A DNA stretch of 64,000 nucleotides from Microbacterium halimionae (GTDB lineage Bacteria > Actinomycetota > Actinomycetes > Actinomycetales > Microbacteriaceae): positions 1,426,001-1,490,000 of the forward strand of contig NZ_JAAOZB010000001.1 of assembly GCF_011761265.1 (NCBI RefSeq). Reading direction: 5' to 3'. Positions within the stretch are counted from its first letter, which is position 1, and each line of letters begins with the position of its first letter. The translations under genes and the position numbers were made by a program. Positions 37,084 to 45,677 of the stretch are shown piece after piece. The notes below the pieces were generated by a model. That model ran no database searches. It saw only the letters and a program-made list of their open reading frames with translations, and had not been told where the DNA came from.

Positions 37084-37749
37084 ATGGATACCAACATCGT
37101 CGGCGTGGGAGTGGGAATTACAGATCGCTTCCGCTCAGTTGTTGAGGAAAAGACCGCCCGAATAGAGACCCTCGCACCTCGAGCGCAGTTGCTCGAGGTC
37201 AAGGTAACCCACCGTGCCTATCATCAGGGCCGGATGGAAGACTCGACGGTTGAGATGACACTCACGGGAAAAGGCCCTGTCGTGCGCGCAGAGGCAGTGG
37301 ACGGCGACAAGTTCACGGCTCTCGACATGGCCGTAGATAAGCTCGCGGAACAGCTACGTCGTGCCAAAGACAAGCGAGTTGACGCTCGCAATCATCCCCG
37401 CGGCGCGCACTTCGAAAAGGGGAGTGGCCAGCTCGAGGGCATCGATGTCGAACCGGCATCAGCTGACGTTCTCCATGCCGTCGCGACCGGCGAAGTTCCG
37501 CTCCAGCAGAGGGAAGTCGAGGAGGAGTACACCCCTGTCGTCATTCGAACGAAAGATTTTGATGCTGAGTGGATGACCGTCGAAGAAGCCGTAGACCGGA
37601 TGGAACTCGTCGGTCACGATTTCTTCCTCTTCATAAATGCGAGAACTGATCATCCAAGCGTCGTGTACCGCCGGAAGGGCTGGGACTACGGTGTGATCTC
37701 GCTGCTGGCCCAGGCTCCTCCCGCAGATCTGAGCGAGCTCGCTTCTTAG
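37084..37749 (+). CDS. hpf: Ribosome hibernation promoting factor, long form
   Basis: 221 residues; the start is set by AAGGAGG seven bases before ATG 37084. The N-terminal domain (1-100: VGVGVGITDRFRSVVEEKTARI, VKVTHRAYHQ, EMTLTGKGPVVRAEA, FTALDMAVDKLAEQLRRAKDK) binds the small subunit; after a linker, the C-terminal domain (~155-215: VVIRTKDFDAEWMTVEEAVDRMELVGHDFFLFINA) mediates dimerisation into 100S ribosomes. The long form is usual in Gram-positive bacteria. A stable hairpin lies in its leader and a strong terminator follows. Confidence 0.93.
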   Translation: MDTNIVGVGVGITDRFRSVVEEKTARIETLAPRAQLLEVKVTHRAYHQGRMEDSTVEMTLTGKGPVVRAEAVDGDKFTALDMAVDKLAEQLRRAKDKRVDARNHPRGAHFEKGSGQLEGIDVEPASADVLHAVATGEVPLQQREVEEEYTPVVIRTKDFDAEWMTVEEAVDRMELVGHDFFLFINARTDHPSVVYRRKGWDYGVISLLAQAPPADLSELAS

Positions 37750-37756
37750 CTAGCGA

Positions 37757-37805
37757 AACGACGATGCCGAGTCCTCAAGAAATTGGAGGGCTCGGCATCG
37801 TCGTT
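37757..37805. terminator. Bidirectional hairpin between hpf and the coiled-coil gene
   Basis: A 20-base-pair stem (37757-37776 with 37786-37805, one G-U pair) encloses a nine-base loop between two convergent genes. T-runs are lacking, but the stem is long enough to end transcription from both sides. Confidence 0.65.
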
Positions 37806-37845
37806 CGCGCTGTCGAGTGCGGCGGTCCGACGCTCTCTGGCGCGG

Positions 37846-39168
37846 TCAGTCGAACATGTCACCCAGCAGGCCGCCCAAAAGCGCTCCGCCGATGAGGCCG
37901 CCCATGATGTCGCCGCCACCCATTCCGCCACGACCGCCAGAGCCGCGCCCGTTCCATCCGCCCGGGTCCTGCGGGCGTGACGAATCGATGTCGCGCTGTG
38001 CGAGGGCGAGAGCTTCGCTCGCGAGCGAGCTGGCACGTCGTGCGTAATGGAGCGCGGGCTCGCGTGACTCTTCGTCGGCTGGAAGCAGGTTGATTTCCCC
38101 GCGCACTCGTTCAGCTTCAGCAAAGCGAGTACGTGCATCAGCGCCGATCCATCCACGGTGTCCAGATATTACCGAGCGCGTTACGGCGATCTGGTGATCT
38201 GCGTCGTCGACGGCATGGCGAACCTGTTCGGGAGACGGCAGCGGTTTCTCGGCGCGTCTGACTGCCGCAGCTACGGCCGCATCGAGGGCTGAGTTGGCGT
38301 CTCGAAGTCGTGAAAGTTCGGCAAATGGATCGGCCAGAGCGCCGGCAGGCGGCAGAGCGGCCAGAGCGGCTTCAAGTGCCGCAGCGGAAGAAACGACTGC
38401 GGCGTTGGACGGCACACGGGTTGTTGCCATCAGATCGCTTCGAGAGTCGGCGATGACATCAGTGAGGGTTGATTCTGCTCGAAGCGCTTCGATCTCGAAG
38501 TCTTCTACTCCGTCGAGCAGCGTGGCAGCTCGACGAACTGACTCCGTGGCTGTGTCGAGTGCGAGAGAGGCCTCTTCGCCGCGACCGCTCTCGCGACGGC
38601 GACTCGATACGTCTGCGCTGTGCTCAGCGAAATCAAGCAGGTGAGAGGCTTCGCGTGCACTGTTTTCGACCTGCCGAAGTGCGCTGCTTGCGTATCGCGT
38701 CGCGAGGCGGTCGATCACCGCCTGTGCGTGCGGGACGCGCGCGCGGAGTTGCGCCGCATCGGCGTGCACTTGGGCCAGGACCTCTGGCGCCCGGCGAACG
38801 CGATCAATGTCTTCAGCCAGTGCTGACGTTCGGTCGTTCAGTACTTCCTCGGCCCATTCGCAGAGTTGAATGATTCGAGCGTTCCGCGTGCGTAGTTCTT
38901 CGTCGGTGTCGGGTATCTCGTCGTGATTGAGCTGGTGTAGCTGAAATGCCTCACCGAGGTGGGTGCGGACGGCATCCAACGCTTCGCGAAGGTCGGAGGT
39001 CGCACGAGTGCCGAGCTCGGCTTCGGCGAAAGCTAGCTCGTCGGTTGCGGTTCGTACCCTCTCGTCGGCGGAGACGAGAGATTTTTGCGCGTTGCGCGCA
39101 AGCTCGGCGTCGCGCACCGCAAGTTCAGCTTGCTGTTCGCGTTTTTTCTTGCCCCAGAACCCGGCCAT
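37846..39168 (-). CDS. Coiled-coil protein with Gly-rich C-terminus, related to the tail of TPM-domain proteins
   Basis: 440 residues, mostly helical with heptad-like Ala/Leu/Glu/Arg content from ~8 to 380 and no membrane segment until the end. The C-terminus, RDIDSSRPQDPGGWNGRG followed by a glycine-rich string and GGLIGGALLGGLLGDMFD, is what follows the TPM domain and coiled coil in large actinobacterial TPM proteins, but the TPM domain itself is missing. The short hydrophobic Gly-rich end could insert into a membrane or mediate self-assembly. The ATG has TAGAAT six bases upstream, so it is likely leaderless. Function unknown. Confidence 0.65.
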   Translation of the reverse strand: MAGFWGKKKREQQAELAVRDAELARNAQKSLVSADERVRTATDELAFAEAELGTRATSDLREALDAVRTHLGEAFQLHQLNHDEIPDTDEELRTRNARIIQLCEWAEEVLNDRTSALAEDIDRVRRAPEVLAQVHADAAQLRARVPHAQAVIDRLATRYASSALRQVENSAREASHLLDFAEHSADVSSRRRESGRGEEASLALDTATESVRRAATLLDGVEDFEIEALRAESTLTDVIADSRSDLMATTRVPSNAAVVSSAAALEAALAALPPAGALADPFAELSRLRDANSALDAAVAAAVRRAEKPLPSPEQVRHAVDDADHQIAVTRSVISGHRGWIGADARTRFAEAERVRGEINLLPADEESREPALHYARRASSLASEALALAQRDIDSSRPQDPGGWNGRGSGGRGGMGGGDIMGGLIGGALLGGLLGDMFD

Positions 39169-39239
39169 TGTGTAATTCTACGGCGCCGCGACATGCCCGT
39201 GTCCTGTACGTCAGATACGAAATTTCAGCGGCGTAGCAC

Positions 39240-39262
39240 CTCGAAATCCGCGGAATTTCGAG
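39240..39262. repeat. Inverted repeat in the secA upstream region
   Basis: CTCGAAAT (39240-39247) and ATTTCGAG (39255-39262) are perfect complements around seven GC-rich bases. The 249-base gap between the coiled-coil gene and secA holds this element, a short basic reading frame just before secA and otherwise nothing I recognise. Confidence 0.4.
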
Positions 39263-39417
39263 ACTGTGCGCCATTCACGGCGAACGCAGGGTGGGCTCAT
39301 CTGCTGTACCCAGTGCGCTCTAAGGTCACGGGCGGTTAACATAGCCGGGTATGCCTGGGTGCTGAGTGCCCGGGATGCGGCGCGCCAAACGCCAAACCCG
39401 ATAGATGGAGATGCTCC

Positions 39418-42228
39418 GTGGCCAACCCTCTCGAGAAACTGCTCCGAGCCGGCGAAGGACGCCTGCTGAGACGCCTGCAGCAGGTGGCTAAGGCTGTCAA
39501 TGCGCTCGAAGAGGAATACACCCATCTCACTGACGACGAGCTGCGAAACGAAACAGCTGAGCTCCGTGAGCGCTATGCAGCGGGAGAGACTCTCGACAAG
39601 CTCATGCCGGAGGCTTTCGCGGCGGTACGTGAGGCCTCGAAGCGCACGCTCGGCCAGCGCCATTACGACGTGCAGATCATGGGTGGCGCTGCCCTTCACC
39701 TCGGCAATATCGCAGAGATGCGCACCGGTGAAGGTAAGACTCTTGTCGCTACACTTCCCGCGTACTTGAACGCCATCGCTGGTGAAGGCGTGCACGTCAT
39801 CACCGTGAATGACTTCCTCGCGAGCTACCAGGCAGATCTGATGGGCCGCGTGTACCGCGCGCTAGGGATGACCACCGGCACAATCGTTTCGGGGCAAACC
39901 CCCGATGTCCGTCGTCAGCAGTACGAAGCCGACATTACGTACGGGACGAACAACGAGTTCGGCTTCGACTACCTCCGAGACAACATGGCGTGGCGAAAAG
40001 AGGACCTCACTCAGCGAGGTCACTTCTACGCGATCGTTGACGAGGTCGACTCGATCCTCATCGATGAGGCACGAACGCCGCTCATCATCTCCGGGCCGTC
40101 CTCAGGCGAGGCGAACCGCTGGTTCACCGAGTTTGCGAGAATCGCCCGCACCCTCGAGCCCGGAGTTGACTTCGAGGTCGACGAGAAGAAGCGCACCATC
40201 GGTGTACTCGAACCCGGAATCGAAAAGGTCGAGGACTACCTAGGCATCGACAACCTTTACGAGTCCGCCAACACGCCGCTCATCTCATTCCTCAACAACT
40301 CGATCAAGGCGCTTGCGCTGTTCAAGCGCGACAGCGACTACGTCGTAATCAACGATGAAGTGATGATCGTTGACGAGCACACCGGGCGTATCCTCGCCGG
40401 TCGCCGATACAACGAGGGCATTCACCAGGCCATCGAGGCAAAAGAGGGGGTTCCCGTGAAGGCGGAGAACCAGACCCTCGCAACAGTGACCCTGCAGAAC
40501 TACTTCCGCCTCTACTCGAAGCTTTCGGGTATGACAGGTACTGCTGAGACCGAGGCTGCAGAGTTCATGTCGACGTACGACCTCGGTGTCGTCACGATCC
40601 CCACGAACAAGCCAATGGTCCGTAAAGACCAAGCCGATCTCGTGTACAAGAACGAACAGGCGAAGTTCACGCAGGTCGTCGAAGACATCGCTGAGCGCCA
40701 CGCGACGGGGCAGCCTGTTCTCGTCGGCACTGTAAGCGTCGAAAAGAGCGAGTATCTTTCGCGCGCTCTCGCAAAAAAGGGCATCAAGCACGAGGTGCTC
40801 AACGCGAAGAACCACGCGCGAGAAGCCGAGATCGTTGCCCGCGCCGGCCGGCTTGGTGCTGTCACTGTTGCAACCAACATGGCGGGTCGCGGTACTGACA
40901 TCATGCTTGGCGGTAACGCTGAATTCATCGCGGTACAAGAGATGAAGGCAAAGGGCCTCGACCCCGTCGAAACTCCGGAGCAGTACGAAGCCGAGTGGGA
41001 TGCAGTGTATGAAGCTGCTCGAGAAATCGCTGCGACCGAAGCCGCCAAAGTCGTCGACGCTGGCGGTCTCTACGTACTCGGTACCGAGCGCCACGAGTCC
41101 CGGCGCATCGACAACCAGCTGCGCGGTCGTTCCGGCCGTCAGGGAGACCCGGGGGAGAGCCGGTTCTATCTTTCGCTGACAGATGATCTCATGCGTCTGT
41201 TCCAATCGGGTGCGGCTGAGGCGATTCTTGCCCGGACCAACTTCCCCGACGACGTCGCGATCGAATCTGGCATGGTGAGTCGCGCAATCCGAAGCGCACA
41301 GACTCAGGTCGAGTCACGCAACGCGGAGGTGCGTAAGAACGTCCTCAAATACGACGACGTCCTCAACCGTCAGCGTGAAGCTATCTACACCGACCGGCGC
41401 CACATGTTGCAGGGCGACGACATCGCCGACCGTGTGCAGCACTTCATCGAAGATGCCATCTCCGGAATCGTCGACGATCACACCGGACGCGGACACACCG
41501 AGAGCTGGGACTTCGACGCACTGTGGACAGAGCTGAAGACCGTCTACCCAGTGAGTGTGACGATCGATGAGGTTATCTCCGAGTCCGGCTCGAAGGGTCG
41601 AGTCACCCCGGACGGCCTCAAGAAAGAGCTGAAGTCCGACGCCAAGATCGCCTACCAGAGGCGTGAGGAGACACTCGGCGAGGCCGCAGTTCGCGAGCTT
41701 GAGCGACGCGTTGTGTTGCAGGTTTTGGACCGCCGCTGGCGTGACCACCTCTACGAGATGGACTACCTCAAAGACGGAATCGGCCTGCGCGCAATGGCCC
41801 AGCGCGACCCACTGATCGAGTACCAGCGCGAGGGCTTCCAGATGTTCCAAGCGATGATGGGACAGATCAAGGAAGAGTCTGTCGGCTTCCTCTACAACCT
41901 TGAGGTCGAGGTGCGCCGTCCCGACGGCGAACACACCGAAGTTGAGGCGAAGGGTCTTGCGGTTCCTCCCGTTGAAACGCAGCGACTCGAGTACTCGGCG
42001 GCCAATGATGCCGGTGAGGTTGAGGTGCGCAACGACCGTGGGCAGGTTCAGAAGGCGGCGACCAACCGTGCGCGCCAGCAGCAGGCCGCAGCATCCGTTT
42101 CTCCTGCGGCACCAGCGGCTCCAGAGGCCGTTCGCGGTGCGTTTGGTCAGCCGACGGATGCGCCCTCTGCTACGCCGACAGCTCAGAATCGCGCACAGCG
42201 TCGGGCATCTGACAAAAAGAAGAAGTAG
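39418..42228 (+). CDS. secA: Preprotein translocase motor ATPase SecA
   Basis: 936 residues. Nucleotide-binding fold 1 has [11 protein letters not shown] (~101-111) and the DEVD box [13 protein letters not shown]; fold 2 has [21 protein letters not shown] sequence ([20 protein letters not shown]); the preprotein cross-linking, helical scaffold and wing domains follow. It drives export of unfolded proteins through SecYEG. The C-terminus ends in a Lys tract without the Cys/His zinc motif of proteobacterial SecA. The GTG start is preceded by ATGGAG, eight bases away. Single-gene unit upstream of the aminotransferase. Confidence 0.97.
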   Translation: MANPLEKLLRAGEGRLLRRLQQVAKAVNALEEEYTHLTDDELRNETAELRERYAAGETLDKLMPEAFAAVREASKRTLGQRHYDVQIMGGAALHLGNIAEMRTGEGKTLVATLPAYLNAIAGEGVHVITVNDFLASYQADLMGRVYRALGMTTGTIVSGQTPDVRRQQYEADITYGTNNEFGFDYLRDNMAWRKEDLTQRGHFYAIVDEVDSILIDEARTPLIISGPSSGEANRWFTEFARIARTLEPGVDFEVDEKKRTIGVLEPGIEKVEDYLGIDNLYESANTPLISFLNNSIKALALFKRDSDYVVINDEVMIVDEHTGRILAGRRYNEGIHQAIEAKEGVPVKAENQTLATVTLQNYFRLYSKLSGMTGTAETEAAEFMSTYDLGVVTIPTNKPMVRKDQADLVYKNEQAKFTQVVEDIAERHATGQPVLVGTVSVEKSEYLSRALAKKGIKHEVLNAKNHAREAEIVARAGRLGAVTVATNMAGRGTDIMLGGNAEFIAVQEMKAKGLDPVETPEQYEAEWDAVYEAAREIAATEAAKVVDAGGLYVLGTERHESRRIDNQLRGRSGRQGDPGESRFYLSLTDDLMRLFQSGAAEAILARTNFPDDVAIESGMVSRAIRSAQTQVESRNAEVRKNVLKYDDVLNRQREAIYTDRRHMLQGDDIADRVQHFIEDAISGIVDDHTGRGHTESWDFDALWTELKTVYPVSVTIDEVISESGSKGRVTPDGLKKELKSDAKIAYQRREETLGEAAVRELERRVVLQVLDRRWRDHLYEMDYLKDGIGLRAMAQRDPLIEYQREGFQMFQAMMGQIKEESVGFLYNLEVEVRRPDGEHTEVEAKGLAVPPVETQRLEYSAANDAGEVEVRNDRGQVQKAATNRARQQQAAASVSPAAPAAPEAVRGAFGQPTDAPSATPTAQNRAQRRASDKKKK

Positions 42229-42263
42229 CCACGCACTGTCGATTGGCTGGGTTGAAGCGGGGA

Positions 42264-42275
42264 TATCCTGATCGG
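42264..42275 (+). promoter_or_regulatory. -10 element of the aminotransferase gene
   Basis: TATCCT at 42264-42269 stands exactly six bases before the ATG at 42276, predicting its own leaderless transcript only 47 bases after secA. Confidence 0.45.
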
Positions 42276-43502
42276 ATGACCCCGCTTCGCACCCTCGATC
42301 AATCGAGCAAACTGAAGGACGTCCTCTACGAAATTCGAGGACAAGCACTCGTTGAGGCTGACCGGCTTGAAGCGGCCGGCCACAACATCCTTAAGCTCAA
42401 CACCGGCAACCCGGCAACTTTTGGGTTCGAGGCGCCTTTTCAAATCGTGCGCGACATGATCGAGGCCGTGCCAGGTGCGCACGGGTATAGCGATAGCCGT
42501 GGCATCCTGTCTGCTCGTCGTGCGGTGATGTACCGGTATGAGCAGGATGCCTCATTCCCACCGTTCGGCCCCGACGATGTTTACCTCGGCAACGGTGTCT
42601 CCGAACTGATCACGATGGTGATGCAAGCCCTTTTGGATGAGGGCGATGAGGTTTTGATCCCCGCACCCGATTACCCGCTGTGGACGGCGATGACAAGCCT
42701 CGGCGGCGGTACCCCCGTGCATTACCTGTGCGATGAGGAGAACGGCTGGCAGCCGGATCTTGAAGATATTCGTGCGAAGGTCACGCCGCGCACGAAAGCC
42801 ATCGTCATCATCAATCCGAACAACCCGACCGGCGCTGTCTATACGCGAGAAATCTTGGAAGGTATCGCGCAGATTGCGCGCGAGAATTCTCTTCTGGTGC
42901 TGTCGGATGAGATTTACGATCGGATTCTCTTCGACGGTGCGGTTCACATTCCGATGGCAAGCGTTGCCCCAGATCTTCTCTGCTTGACGTTTAACGGTCT
43001 TTCGAAGACATACCGCGTTGCTGGGTATCGATCTGGGTGGCTCGTCGTCACGGGTCCGAAAGGCCACGCGGCAGGATTCCTTGAGGGAATCACGCTCTTG
43101 GCGTCAACGAGACTTTGCCCGAACGTTCCGGCGCAGCATGCGGTACAGGCCGCGCTCTCGGGCGTGCAGTCGATTGATGCGCTCATAGCTCCAACAGGAC
43201 GCCTGCATGAGCAGCGGGATGCCGCGTGGGAAGCGCTTGAGAAGATTCCCGGTGTCTCATGCGTAAAGCCGCAGGGGGCGTTGTACGCGTTTCCACGCCT
43301 AGACCCCAACGTCCATGAGATTCACGATGACGCCAAGTTCGTCTACGACCTCCTCGTAGCCGAACACGTGCTCCTTGTTCAAGGCTCGGGCTTCAACTGG
43401 CCGACACCCGATCACCTGCGAATCGTGACCCTTCCGGAGACGCGCGTGTTGACCGACGCTATCGAGCGAATGGGTAACTTCTTGTCGTCATACCGTCAGT
43501 AG
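42276..43502 (+). CDS. alaA: Pyridoxal phosphate-dependent aminotransferase, AlaA/AlaT type
   Basis: 408 residues from ATG 42276; a longer reading from 42243 lacks support. It has the fold-type I class I features: AVPGAHGYSDSRGI near the N-terminus, NPNNPTGAVYTREIL, SDEIYDRILFDG with the cofactor Asp and Tyr, and the Schiff-base Lys in GLSKTYRVAGYRSGW. It most resembles alanine-synthesising aminotransferases (pyruvate plus glutamate), such as AlaA of E. coli and the actinobacterial AspC-like copy found near secA. Substrate choice cannot be read with certainty. It converges on the Rv3235-like gene with a 3-base gap. Confidence 0.85.
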   Translation: MTPLRTLDQSSKLKDVLYEIRGQALVEADRLEAAGHNILKLNTGNPATFGFEAPFQIVRDMIEAVPGAHGYSDSRGILSARRAVMYRYEQDASFPPFGPDDVYLGNGVSELITMVMQALLDEGDEVLIPAPDYPLWTAMTSLGGGTPVHYLCDEENGWQPDLEDIRAKVTPRTKAIVIINPNNPTGAVYTREILEGIAQIARENSLLVLSDEIYDRILFDGAVHIPMASVAPDLLCLTFNGLSKTYRVAGYRSGWLVVTGPKGHAAGFLEGITLLASTRLCPNVPAQHAVQAALSGVQSIDALIAPTGRLHEQRDAAWEALEKIPGVSCVKPQGALYAFPRLDPNVHEIHDDAKFVYDLLVAEHVLLVQGSGFNWPTPDHLRIVTLPETRVLTDAIERMGNFLSSYRQ

Positions 43503-43505
43503 GGC

Positions 43506-43940
43506 TCACAAGAGCGCTAGTGATGTGGCCCGCCACCGGTGGTCCATGCCCTCGAGCCTGATTGCGATCGCACGCGTACGCGCAGGGCCCGCGACGATGA
43601 CTACCGACTCGACCACGCCATCGGCCGGAGCCGTGTGGCGGATTCTGAGCACTGTGTGAATAGGTCGAACAGCGGGGATTCCGCGAGCGCTCCGAGCTCT
43701 GGTTGACAGGTTTGCCCGCACGAGGAGCGCCCGGTAGGCATCTTCGCTCATCCAACGCGCCAACTGTTCGCTCTCTCTCACGCCTGCCAATACCTCCAGC
43801 ACGCCGAACGCAAGATTGCGAACGATCGGTTCTGGGTCGGGCAGATCCTCCGTGGCTGTTGGCTGCGGAGCGAAGAACTCGGCGTTGCGAATGCTTTGGT
43901 GCGCCAAGGATGCCTGACGCACGGGACTGTTCGATCTCAT
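43506..43940 (-). CDS. Rv3235 family protein
   Basis: 144 residues from ATG 43940, chosen because GAGG lies five bases before it; an ATG 28 codons earlier has no ribosome-binding site. The conserved C-terminal domain includes LPDPEPIVRNLAFGVLEVLAGVRESEQLARWMSEDAYRALLVRA and a beta-rich end, HTAPADGVVESVVIVAGPARTRAIAIRLEGMDHRWRATSLALL, matching the actinobacterial family named after Rv3235 (DUF6459). Its function is unknown. The family is regularly found close to secA. Confidence 0.75.
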   Translation of the reverse strand: MRSNSPVRQASLAHQSIRNAEFFAPQPTATEDLPDPEPIVRNLAFGVLEVLAGVRESEQLARWMSEDAYRALLVRANLSTRARSARGIPAVRPIHTVLRIRHTAPADGVVESVVIVAGPARTRAIAIRLEGMDHRWRATSLALL

Positions 43941-44061
43941 TTCGGCCTCACAAGTTATTTGGGGATCCGCGAGTGAACCCAGTAGAGCACGCAGGCACAA
44001 TCCCGCGAATGAGAATGTCCTCATGTGTGAATAACGTTGGCGGCTCCCTTTTGAGATGTCG

Positions 44062-44073
44062 TAGTGTCCAGCC
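44062..44073 (+). promoter_or_regulatory. -10 element before the 196-residue hypothetical gene
   Basis: TAGTGT lies six bases before the GTG start codon, with no Shine-Dalgarno sequence. The divergent 133-base gap to the Rv3235-like gene has no other recognisable element. Confidence 0.4.
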
Positions 44074-44664
44074 GTGCAGTGGGACAGGTTCTTTGACGAC
44101 GTCGAGCAGCAATTTGCGGGCGAACAAGCAGCCGAGCGGGCGGCGCTCGAGAGCGAATCAACACGACTGCGGCTTGCCGCCGTCACGTTTCGAGAGAGAC
44201 TTTTGAGCTTCGCAGTCGGAGCTGCGTTCATTCGTCTGTCGACAGAGGGCGGTGATGTCTCGGGCGTGCTCTCAGCGGTGGGAGTTGACTGGGTTGCCCT
44301 TGACGGCGCGGCAGCTGGGGCAATGGTTGTGCCGCTCGGCGCGTTGCTATCCGTCGGTGTAGAGCGCACGATGGCGGTGAGCGTTGAGCGGTCATCTGAA
44401 CCACGTCGTCGTGCACTGGAAGACACGATGACATGGGGATTCATCATGCGCGACTTTATGCGCCGCCGAATACCTGTGACTTTGATTCTTATCGATGGAA
44501 AACAGCTATCGGGAACCATTGATCGAGCCGGCGCTGATCATCTTGACCTCGCTCTTCACGACCGCGGGGTCGCGCGACGCGAAAGCGAAGTCACCGGACT
44601 TCGACTAGTGCCGTTTGGTGCGATAGCGTCACTGCGTCTCGACACCGCTAGCTCGCGTATCTGA
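44074..44664 (+). CDS. Conserved hypothetical protein
   Basis: 196 residues that I cannot assign. An acidic helical N-terminus (MQWDRFFDDVEQQFAGEQAAER) is followed by three beta-rich stretches of similar pattern: LLSFAVGAAFIRLSTEGGDVSGVLSAVGVDWVAL, GAMVVPLGALLSV, and IPVTLILIDGKQLSGTIDRAGADHLDLAL, the last resembling SH3-like or Sm-like strands. There is no signal peptide or clear membrane segment. It is convergent with the HTH gene (5-base gap) and its relatives sit in the same place beside Rv3235-type genes, so it is probably a real actinobacterial family. Confidence 0.6.
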   Translation: MQWDRFFDDVEQQFAGEQAAERAALESESTRLRLAAVTFRERLLSFAVGAAFIRLSTEGGDVSGVLSAVGVDWVALDGAAAGAMVVPLGALLSVGVERTMAVSVERSSEPRRRALEDTMTWGFIMRDFMRRRIPVTLILIDGKQLSGTIDRAGADHLDLALHDRGVARRESEVTGLRLVPFGAIASLRLDTASSRI

Positions 44665-44669
44665 CGACC

Positions 44670-44951
44670 TCAGTCGGGTTTGCTGACGTGACCACGGCCC
44701 CAGAGTTCGGGAAAGCTCGCGGCGTTCGACTGTCGCCACAACGCCATTCGGCGCGCTTCTTCGGCCTGCTCGTCGAGATAGTCGACAACGCTTTCTGCCT
44801 CGATACGCCACTGCCCGGGAGTTCCGACTTTCGACCCACGCAAGCGGGCCTCGAGAACAAGCGAAATCACGTCATCGATCGAAAGCGTGAGCATTTCCGC
44901 GACCTGCGCGGGCGCGAGCATGCGCGCGCCGGGCACGGGAGATTCGGGCAT
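44670..44951 (-). CDS. Small helix-turn-helix protein, excisionase/AlpA-like
   Basis: 93 residues from ATG 44951, with GATAAT seven bases upstream; ATG 44960 is also possible. The domain MLAPAQVAEMLTLSIDDVISLVLEARLRGSKVGTPGQWRIEAESVVDYLDEQ has the winged-HTH layout of excisionase-type DNA-binding proteins (HTH_17): a helix with AQVAEML, a recognition helix and a wing with the conserved W-R-I. No integrase is nearby, so it probably serves as a chromosomal regulator rather than a phage excisionase. It is divergent from the SAF gene, which it may regulate. Confidence 0.7.
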   Translation of the reverse strand: MPESPVPGARMLAPAQVAEMLTLSIDDVISLVLEARLRGSKVGTPGQWRIEAESVVDYLDEQAEEARRMALWRQSNAASFPELWGRGHVSKPD

Positions 44952-45050
44952 GTTCCTCATTATCCGTGCCCCGGCGGACATCGACGGCTGTACGCGCGGT
45001 GCTGTGGATAACGGTGGGCGCAATCGGGAAAGCTCGGTCACTATTGGGCC

Positions 45051-45677
45051 ATGACTTCGCGTACACAACCCCTGGTGCGCCCCCGTCGTGTCTGGGGTGA
45101 CGTGCGATTTCTTTTAGGCATCGGCTTGATCGTGCTCTCGATCGCCGGCGTTTGGGCAGTCGTCGCGGCTGCCCAAACAACGGTGCCAGTGCTCGCAGCA
45201 TCCCGCACGATTGTGCCCGGCGAGAAGATCGAGACATCAGACCTTCGGGTCGTGGATGTCGCGCTGGGCCAGATTGATGCGTATCTCTCGCCCGACTCGC
45301 TGCCCGTTGATTCCGTCGCGCTCAGAACGATTGAAAGCGGTGAGCTTGTTCCCTCGAGTGCTCTCGGGACCGCATCGATGGCACTCACCACCACAATTGC
45401 GCTAACAAGCAGTATTGCGATTCCCGACGCCGTCACTGCCGGCTCCGCGGTGGAGATCTGGTCGACCCCGCTGGATACCGACGGCACATATGGCGCACCA
45501 AGAATCCTCATCGGCGATGCGACGGTGGCGCTGATTGATCAAGACGATGCTGTTATCGGCCAAAACGGCACTCAGGTAGAGCTGGTGATTCCTCGAGCGG
45601 ACGTTGCCGATGTGCTTGACGCCATCGCGCAGGAAGCACGAATATCGGTGGTACCGACGGGAGGCACCGCACCGTGA
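45051..45677 (+). CDS. SAF domain-containing membrane-anchored protein
   Basis: 208 residues. One membrane segment at ~19-41 (VRFLLGIGLIVLSIAGVWAVVAAA) leads into a SAF domain: VPVLAASRTIVPGEKIETSDLRVVDVALGQ, followed by ELVPSSAL and a C-terminal beta region. This is the layout of CpaB/RcpC proteins of Flp/Tad pili and of related actinobacterial proteins whose role is unknown. No TadA, TadB or pilin gene is in view. The stop overlaps the ParA-like gene (GTGA), so the two are partners. Confidence 0.75.
   Translation: MTSRTQPLVRPRRVWGDVRFLLGIGLIVLSIAGVWAVVAAAQTTVPVLAASRTIVPGEKIETSDLRVVDVALGQIDAYLSPDSLPVDSVALRTIESGELVPSSALGTASMALTTTIALTSSIAIPDAVTAGSAVEIWSTPLDTDGTYGAPRILIGDATVALIDQDDAVIGQNGTQVELVIPRADVADVLDAIAQEARISVVPTGGTAP

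Noticed and set aside
44670..44951. Prophage excisionase
   Set aside because: There is no integrase, attachment repeat or phage gene nearby, and the gene sits in a conserved core region.
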